Part shown: positions 57,372-64,000 of the stretch, piece after piece
Layout of the letters: each line of letters begins with the position of its first letter
Numbering within the stretch: position 1 is the stretch's first letter
Source of the DNA: Anisodus tanguticus
Lineage: Eukaryota > Streptophyta > Magnoliopsida > Solanales > Solanaceae
Length of the DNA: 64,000 bases
Assembly: GCA_034509755.1 (NCBI GenBank)
Contig: CM067546.1
Span: 35,672,383-35,736,382 of the forward strand
Direction: 5' to 3'
Program-made: the position numbers and the translations under genes
The notes under the pieces: generated by a model
Told to the model about the DNA's origin: nothing
The model's input: only the letters and a program-made list of their open reading frames with translations
Databases searched by the model: none

Positions 57372-58440
57372 ATGTCTACATCCCGGAACACGTTTCATCC
57401 TGCCCTTACCGTTTCTAACATCAAGAATAACATCCCTCTCGTTCTTGAAATAGAAAACGTCCAATATGCGACGTGGGCCGAATTGTTCAACATTCACGCA
57501 CGCTCGCATCAAGTCATCCATCACATAATCCCCGCGACTCCTGAGGATACGGAAGTACCAAAACGCGAGGATGACCCTAAGTTGTGGACGACTCTTGATG
57601 TCACTATCGTCTAGTGGATATATTCCACAATCTCTACCGACCTTTTGCAAACAATTATTGAGCATGACGCTACGGCACAGGCGACTTGGGATAGACTGCG
57701 TGATATATTCCAAGATAATCAAAATTCTAGAGCTGTTACCTTTGAGCAGGATTTCTCCCATGTTAATATGAAAGATTTTCCTAATGTTTCGGCTTATTGC
57801 AAAAGATTAAAGGAATTGGCGGACCAACTTCGCAACGTTGGCGCGCCAGTTTCGAACGATCGTTTGGTCCTCCAAATGGTTTCCGGCTTCTCTGAGGCCT
57901 ATAATGGTGTTGGAACGCTTCTTCGGTAAAGTAATCCGCTTCCGCAATTTTATCAAGTCCGTTCTATGCTTACACTCGAAGAAGCATGCATGGCAAAAAG
58001 GGCGGTTACCGGTGCTAGTCCCGTGGTCATAATGACCGAGTCCACCGCGTATCCTATCGGTTCCAACAACTCGAGTCAAAACCGCAACAACGGTACCGGC
58101 AAAAAGGGCGGAAATAAGAAAAATAATGGCAAAAACCGTTGCGGCAGTCGGCATAATGGTGGTGGCGGTGGTGGTTCCCGCAGTGGTCAGCAACAGCAGC
58201 AACAGGTCTGGGGCCCACAGTGGGCCCCTATGCCACAGTTTGGGCCCAGCCAATTTTCGAGCCCAGCAGCAGTTCCGGCCCAACTCCTCCTGGCCCAACT
58301 ACATTCAGTAGTCTGGGCCGAGACCGCAAGCAGGGGTGTTTGGGCCTCGACCCCCGCAGGCCCATCACGCAGCGGCCCCCACATCCACCGACATCGAAAC
58401 CGCAATGCACACGCTTGGTTTAAATCCTCCAGACCCAAAT
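57372..58440 (+). pseudogene. Copia-4 gag
   Basis: The ATG at 57372 begins MSTSRNTFHPALTVSNIKNN. The frame carries YATWAELFNIHARSHQVIHH, DATAQATWDRLRDIFQDNQN and NVSAYCKRLKELADQLRNVG, then a glycine/glutamine-rich tail (about 58130-58210). Stops at 57612-57614 (TAG) and 57927-57929 (TAA) both lie where a glutamine codon is likely, so single C-to-T changes would explain them. A frame change follows before the protease. No zinc finger was seen. Confidence 0.87.
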
Positions 58441-60175
58441 TGATATATGGACACCGGTGCCACTACCCATATGACATCCAATTCAGGTACTCTCTCGTCT
58501 TATTTCAATTTGAGCAACCCTCGCGGTATAATTATTAGTAATGGTAATTCTATTCCAATTCGTGGTTATGGTCATAAAACGGTATCTCCCCCTCATCCAC
58601 CTCTTATCCTGAAAAACACCCTACACGCCCCCAAATTGATTAAAAACTTAGTCTCTGTCCGTAAATTCACTACTGATAATTCTGTTTCTATTGAATTTGA
58701 TCCGTTTGGTTTCTCTGTGAAGGATTTCAAGACTGGGAGTCCTCTCATGAGGTGTGATAGTAGGGGAGATCTTTATCCTATCACACCCAGTTCCGATCCA
58801 TCGAGTCAAGTCATGATATCCGCTTTTGCAGCCATTTCTCCTTTCTTGTGCATGCTCGTCTTGGTCATCCGGGATCATCTATTTTGTCGTCTTTAGATAA
58901 AAATAGCTTTATTTTTTGTAAGGGTACGAGTAGTACTCCAAATTGTCAGTCTTGTTCTTTAGGAAAAACTATCAAGTTGCCATTTGTAGACTCCAATTCT
59001 CATACTTTAATGTCATTTGATATTATTCATAGTGACTTATGGACGTCTTATGTTCTTAGTTATGTGGGTCATCGATATTATGTTCTTTTTTTGGATGATT
59101 ATTCTAAGTTTTTATGGACGTTTCCGATAGCGAAAAAATCTCAAATTTTTTTCATCTTCTTAAAATTTAGAGCATTCATTAGAACCAATTCGATCGAGAA
59201 ATAAAAAATATTCAATGTGATAATGGCAAAGAATATGACAATGGGGTGTTTCGGAAATTCTGTTCTCATAATGGGATCAATTTTCATTTTTTTGTCCTCA
59301 TACGTCTTCACAAAATGAGAAAGCCGAACGCAAAATTCGTTCCATAAATAACATTGTCCGAACGTTATTAATTCATGCTTTCGTACCCCCGTATTTTTGG
59401 CATCATGCTCTCCAAATGGCTACCTATCTCCGTAACATAATTTCTTCCAAAGGTTTGACATATTCTTCCCCCCTTCAAATTTTATATAATAAAATTTCGT
59501 CATATTCACATCTTCGGATTTTTGGGTGTTTATGTTATCTGTTATTCCCATCCACCATAATTACAAACTTCAGGCACGGTCTACTCTGTGTGTGTTTTTG
59601 GGTTTTCCATCTAATCATCGTGGCTACAAATGCTTTGATTTATCCTTTATAAAATCATCATTAATCGCCATGTCATTTTTTATGAATCCCAATTTCCATT
59701 TTCTAAAGGTAATACTCTTGTGCCTAGTTCGTATAATTTTTTGGATGATAATATATCCCCATATGTTATTCAGCATTTTTTCAGATGTATACCGCACCCA
59801 AAATTCTCCAACGGGCCCACTGCCCGCTGGCCCCACTGGTCCGTCGCCTCCTGCCTATACCAGCACCACCACTGGACCAGTTCCAGCGATTGGGCCAGTC
59901 CAGCCCAATTCTGGAACGGGTCCAGTCATTGCTCCAGATTACCGAGTTGGGCCAGCAGGCCCACTGCCTGCTGGCCAGTCCGTCCCGAACTCAGCAAATT
60001 CCCAAAATCCGTCCAATTCTCCCTCGAGTCATAGACCGGTCACTCGTAGTCAACGGGGTGTTTCTAGACCAAAAAGACATTTTAATTTACATTTTAATGT
60101 CCCTAAATCCCCCTTACCCCATAATCCTGTGTCTGCCTTAAATGACCAGAATTGGAAAATTGCTATGACCGATTA
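58441..60175 (+). pseudogene. Copia-4 protease and integrase
   Basis: Protease: MDTGATTHMTSNSGTLSSYF from 58447. The integrase finger is in the next frame (HARLGHPGSSILSSL ... CQSCSLGK, 58848-58970), then FDIIHSDLWTS and YYVLFLDDYSKFLW. The core second Asp (CDNGKEYDNG, about 59217) and the Glu region (KAERKIRSINNIVRTL, about 59318) lie in further frames. The tail with a proline-rich linker ends at 60175. At least three frameshifts are needed to read it all. Confidence 0.86.
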
Positions 60176-60200
60176 ATATAATGCTCTTATTGATAATAAC

Positions 60201-61663
60201 ATGTGGGAGTTGGTGCCCCGTCCATCTGGTATTAATATTATCAGGTCTATGTGTATTTTTGCTCATAAGGAGAACTCATATGGTTCATTTGCTCGACATA
60301 AGGCACGACTTGTGGGTGATGGTAAGACTCAACAGGTTGGTGTATATTGTGGTGAGACATTTAGTCCGGTAGTCAAGCCGACTACCATTCGCACGGTGCT
60401 AAGCTTGTCTTTTTCGAAGGCATGGCCTATTCATCAGTTAGATGTAAAGAATGTTTTCCTACATGGGGACCTCAAGGAAACAGTCTATATGCATCAGCCT
60501 TTAGGATTCAGGGATCCCAAATATCCTCATCATGTCTGTTTATTGAAGAAGTCCGTATATGGGCTTAAGCAGTCTCCCCGGACCTGGTATACAAGGTTTG
60601 CTGACTATGTTTCGACTATTGGGTTCACTCACAGTAGGTCAGATAATTCCTTGTTCATCTACCGTCGTGGTTCGTCCTTGGCCTACATTTTGTTGTATGT
60701 GGATGATATCATTTTGACTGCCTCTTCCGATGCCTTACGCCAGTCTATCATGACCATGCTCAGCTCTGAGTTTCTATGAAAGACTTAGGGCCCTTGAGTT
60801 ACTTTTTGGGGATTGCCGTCACTCGTCATTCCGATGGATTGTTCTTGTCTCAACGGAAGTATGCAGCTGAGATCATCGAGAGGTATGGGATGTCATCCTG
60901 TAAGTCCACTTCCACTCCAGTTGATACGAAGCCCAAGCTTAGTGTCGCGACCGGCGTACCTTACGAGGATCCGACCCGCTATCGCAGTCTTGTAGGGGCC
61001 CTTCAGGAACTTACCTTTACGAGACCGGATATTACATATGTTGTCCAACAAGTGTGTTTGTTCATGCATGATCCCAGAATTGAGCACATGAATGCACTCA
61101 AACGCATCATTCGGTATATTCATGGTACACTTGACTATGGTTTGCATCTATATCCTTCCTCGATATCCACACTTGTCTCATATACGGATGTTGATTGGGG
61201 TGGCTGTCCCGACACCAGACGATCTACGTCTGGCTATTGTATGTTTCTTGGCAACAACTTGGTCTCCTGGTCGGCGAAGCGTCAGTCAACTCTATCCCGC
61301 TCAAGTGCCGAAGCTGAATATCGAGGGGTAGCTAATATGGTCTCGGAATCATGTTGGTTACGTAATTTGTTTTTGGAGCTTCATTGTCCCATTCAGAAGG
61401 CAACCTTAGTTTATTGCGATAATATTAGTGTCATCTACCTTTCTGGTAATCCGGTTCAGCACCAACGCACTAAGCATATCGAGATGGACATTCACTTTGT
61501 TCACGAAAAGGTTGTTCGGGGTCAGGTACGCATCTGTCATGTCCCATCAAGATATCAAATTGCAGACATCTTTACAAAGGGTCTTCCCTCGGTCCTTTTT
61601 GAAGATTTTTGGGACAGTCTCAGCATTCGAAGACCGCCCGCTATGACTGCGGGGGTGTGTTAA
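60201..61663 (+). pseudogene. Copia-4 reverse transcriptase and RNase H
   Basis: RT: MWELVPRPSGINIIRS, FSPVVKPTTIRTVLSL, IHQLDVKNVFLHGDLKETVY, SVYGLKQSPRTWY, LLYVDDIILT. A frameshift near 60773 leads to KDLGPLSYFLGI and RNase H (YTDVDWGGCPDTRRSTSGY, SSAEAEYRGVANM, DNISVIYLSGNPV, HIEMDIHFVHE, ADIFTKGL). Catalytic aspartates of RT and RNase H are present. The stop codon TAA (61661-61663) is made from bases 4-6 of the 3' LTR. Confidence 0.9.
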
Positions 61664-61969
61664 ATATACACAATATACATGTGCGTATATTGTGTATATT
61701 GTCTCTTGGAAAGCTCTCGGGTTTCAACCCCTTTGTACCGTGTATATGGGTAGATATTTTAGTATCCTAGTTTAGGTAATATTGTATGTAATTAGTATTG
61801 TACACTTACCATAATAATTGTATTACCATAAATGTATAGTTTGTATCCAAGTAGAATAAGGTTTTAGGAATAGAATAGGAATAGGATTCTCCTATTATGG
61901 AAATATGTAACTTGTATAAATAGTCTTTCAGTCAATGAAAATAATCAAGGGATTATTTCTTTCAGTATC

Positions 61970-62380
61970 TACTTGGGAGCGAAGAGCTGCAGGCTGCTAT
62001 AAGCGGATCATTTTGGTTTACCTGATTCATCTTCTAACCAGGACCTTGCCCTGCCTTGTCCTAACCCGTTAAATTTTTTTTAAAATAATGTTTTGTTCTG
62101 GCCCACCCTGCCCTGCTCCACCCATTCAGCTTAAAGAACGTGTACGATAATTATCAATAGTGAAAGCAGTACCATTACACATTTTGCCACTGAATTGACC
62201 GTTAATCGCCTCTTAAATGGTAATCCTATGCTTAAACAATACTGTTATCTTCTCACAAGTTCGGAATGATCTGAAATCTTATGAGAGATTGTCTTGAATT
62301 TTCTCGTACATTCAAAACTTCTTCTGGTGCCATTTCTTCATTGACTCTTAGTTGTTTGCTCCTTTAATCCAAAACACTAC
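61970..62380. other. TNL upstream region, middle part
   Basis: No gene is seen. It holds a CCCTGCCCTGC-rich stretch (about 61985-62125) and the left copy of a diverged direct duplication (about 62130-62265; the other copy is at 62985-63115). Confidence 0.45.
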
Positions 62381-62510
62381 CAACAACAACAACATAGCTA
62401 GTGTAAACCCATAAGTGAGGTCTGAAGAGGGTAGCATGTATGCAGACCTTATCTCTATCTTTGTGGTTTAGAGGTTGTTTCCGGTAGACCCTCTTGCTCG
62501 AAAGAAAAGG
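62381..62510 (-). mobile_element. TS/SolS-type SINE 3' part
   Basis: (CAA)n tail at 62381, then GTGTAAACCCATAAGTGAGG, GAAGAGGGTAGCATGTATGC and GTAGACCCTCTTGCTCGAAA. This is the same SINE family as at 55274-55381 but in the opposite orientation and longer at its 5' side. It is diverged, hence old. Confidence 0.8.
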
Positions 62511-62645
62511 CAGGGTGGGTGACAACAACTAGCACGATAAAATGCATGGTATCAAGAAAATATGACAACAAAATAGCAAGATAAATGCGACAACGTATAA
62601 TAATACACATTGGGGAACAGAAACTACGCAATTCCTACATAAATA

Positions 62646-62878
62646 CTATGCCCTCCGTCCCAATTTATGTGATGTACTTTCATTTGGTACATACTTTAAG
62701 AAATAAATGAAGACTTTTGAATCTAATGATATAAAATAAGTCAAAGATATTTGTGTGGTTAGAGATATGCGTAAAAGGTAAAGTTTAAAGATAAATTGTT
62801 GTCAAATAAAAAAATATATCATTCTTTTTTGGACGAATTAAAAAGGAAAGTGAGTCATTCTTTTTTAAACAGATGGAG
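62646..62878. mobile_element. Stowaway-type MITE (about 233 bp)
   Basis: Left end CTATGCCCTCCGTCCCAATT; the right end on the opposite strand is CTCCATCTGTTTAAAAAAGA, with TA flanks (62644-62645, 62879-62880). It belongs to the same superfamily as the copy at 44230 but is a different family. The ends are diverged. Confidence 0.72.
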
Positions 62879-62984
62879 TACTAATACGAAAACTATTCAG
62901 ATACCTATTGACATAGCTTGATATCTTGGAAAGGTTCACGAAATATTAAAAGAAAAAAATTGGGCTTCTGTCCAGTTATTTGAG

Positions 62985-63115
62985 CTTAAGAGCGTTTATG
63001 ATAATTATCAACAGTGAGAACAATATTATTACAGATCTAACCACTGACATTGACCATTAATCCCCTTTGGAATGATAATCCAATAGTATTATCTTCCTCA
63101 TAAGCACGGAAAAAG
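62985..63115 (+). repeat. Second copy of a diverged direct duplication
   Basis: AGCGTTTATGATAATTATCA, CAGTGAGAACAATATTATTA and the following bases parallel 62130-62265 (ACGTGTACGATAATTATCAA and so on) over about 130 bp with many differences. The SINE and MITE lie between the copies. Confidence 0.65.
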
Positions 63116-64000
63116 GGCACGTCACAAGTCTGGTATTAGAAGGGTGAGCCTATTGTTCCACCAAATTCCGCAATGTGCGCCACCGACTCACGGTTTTTAG
63201 TTTATCAATTCCTTTTAAGATGTTTCAAATTTGTGTTTCTGTGGCTTGATATTTTAAAAGGGCATTAGCAATTAAAACATTTCAAGGCAGTACTTTTCCA
63301 GCAACCTGTTTTAGTGAAGAACAGAAAATAATTAACCATACATGTTTTTTATTTTACATAGTTTCTCCAAATAACATTTTCAAAAACCTTCTCCAAAACC
63401 AAACAGCATTGATCAGCATATGAAATAATTAAGCGACGGACTAATCAAATGCGAGCATGTAATACCTTAAAAGATCAAGAGAAACAAAACAGCACTGTTT
63501 GCGCCAAGATGTGAAACTTTTATTCAAGTAATTGATATAATCTGTAACTTCCTAGATATTTTCAAGCTAATGTTGAATAAACTTGGCCACAGATTAGAAC
63601 AGGTTACCATAGAATCTACTGCAAAGATATTTGCATATCAGTTTTAAACAAATGATATAACTTTACTAGCACATTCAAAATATCAGTAATAGACACTTGC
63701 TAATAATGCTGTACCACTTTTGGATCTTGTTTTTTTCAAAAACTCACCACCTTTTGAGCTATAGCATGGAATCCCATCTACAGCATTTTCCAAGGTGGAA
63801 TCAAATGTCACAAAAAAAATCACAATCAGTCAGCATTATACTTTAAGAGTTACATTTGAATCCTGGAAATGAAATGAATCACATAAACGAATATTAAGAT
63901 TCTAAAAACTATATTTCAATCTCATATCAATGACATAGCAGCGCCAATAGATTTAGGCATCTGTAGACGTACATGAGCAGATAGCTGCGAGATATCTCTT
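63116..64000. other. Unassigned right edge
   Basis: AT-rich sequence with no convincing open frame, RNA gene or repeat that I recognise. It may be the beginning of the next gene's surroundings. Confidence 0.4.

Larger units (their letters stand above)
56920..61964 (+). mobile_element. Copia-4, complete Ale/Retrofit-like element (5.0 kb)
   Basis: LTRs of 286 bp (56920-57205) and 307 bp (61658-61964) start TGTTAAATATACACAATA and end TTTCTTTCA. A perfect target duplication, GTATC, is at 56915-56919 and 61965-61969. The primer site TGGTATCAGAAG begins at 57206 and the purine tract CTGCGGGGGTG precedes the 3' LTR. The 3' LTR has two small extra repeats (GTATATTGTGT near 61683 and GAATAGAATAG near 61868). 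Gene order and RT sequence fit the Ale/Retrofit lineage, from memory. Confidence 0.94.

Noticed and set aside
57348..57761. A 137-codon minus-strand frame as a host gene.
   Set aside because: It lies antisense to the Copia-4 gag start and has no motif.

Overview
This is a window of plant nuclear DNA, most likely from the nightshade family (Solanaceae). Four things point that way. The DNA is AT-rich with very long LTR retrotransposons. There are SINE fragments with a TTG-repeat tail of the TS/SolS type and an Au-like SINE fragment. There is a decayed TIR-NB-LRR (TNL) resistance gene that looks like the tobacco N / tomato Bs4 group. Stowaway-type MITEs with CTCCCTCCGTCTC ends are present. No intact host gene, tRNA, rRNA or CRISPR array was seen. 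Family names come from memory of the protein families, not from a search.

Left third (1-24890): nested retroelements. An outer, non-coding, minus-strand LTR element has its 5' LTR at 22923-24890 and an initiator-Met-type primer site just left of it. Its interior (1-515, 2459-2701, 22270-22922) is split by a solo LTR (516-2458) and by a complete 19.6-kb Ty3/Gypsy element of the Tat/Ogre type (2702-22269, target duplication AAACA). The Ogre element has an intact extra ORF1. Its gag-pro and pol carry several stops, a frameshift and a Glu-to-Lys change at the integrase catalytic site. Its 3' untranslated region holds an array of about 25 copies of a 39-bp repeat.

Middle and right (25683-64000): one host locus read on the minus strand. 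A short 3'-terminal fragment resembling bifunctional aspartokinase/homoserine dehydrogenase lies at 25683-25940. It is followed by a TNL pseudogene whose start codon is at 51877-51879 and whose last recognisable domain ends near 26437. The TNL exons can be followed because most insertions left clean target duplications: Copia-2 in TIR codon 10 (TGAAT), a 380-bp TRIM in the TIR exon (GAATC), a 5'-truncated SINE (15-bp duplication) that was itself hit by Copia-1 (ACCAT/ACCAC), and an intron holding a hAT-like MITE and three solo LTRs, two of them nested head to head. The NB-ARC exon also has its P-loop and most of the ARC region deleted, so the gene is dead.

Upstream of the TNL start are two more Copia insertions of an Ale/Retrofit-like family. 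Copia-3 (51907-55931, ATAAC) is unusual: it has inverted LTR ends and internal arms running outward from the middle. Copia-4 (56920-61964, GTATC) is complete in structure but has broken reading frames. The last 2 kb holds a SINE, a Stowaway MITE, a diverged direct duplication and otherwise unrecognised DNA.

The window reads as a resistance-gene relic that became a landing pad for at least ten mobile elements of six kinds, in an order that can partly be read from the nesting.
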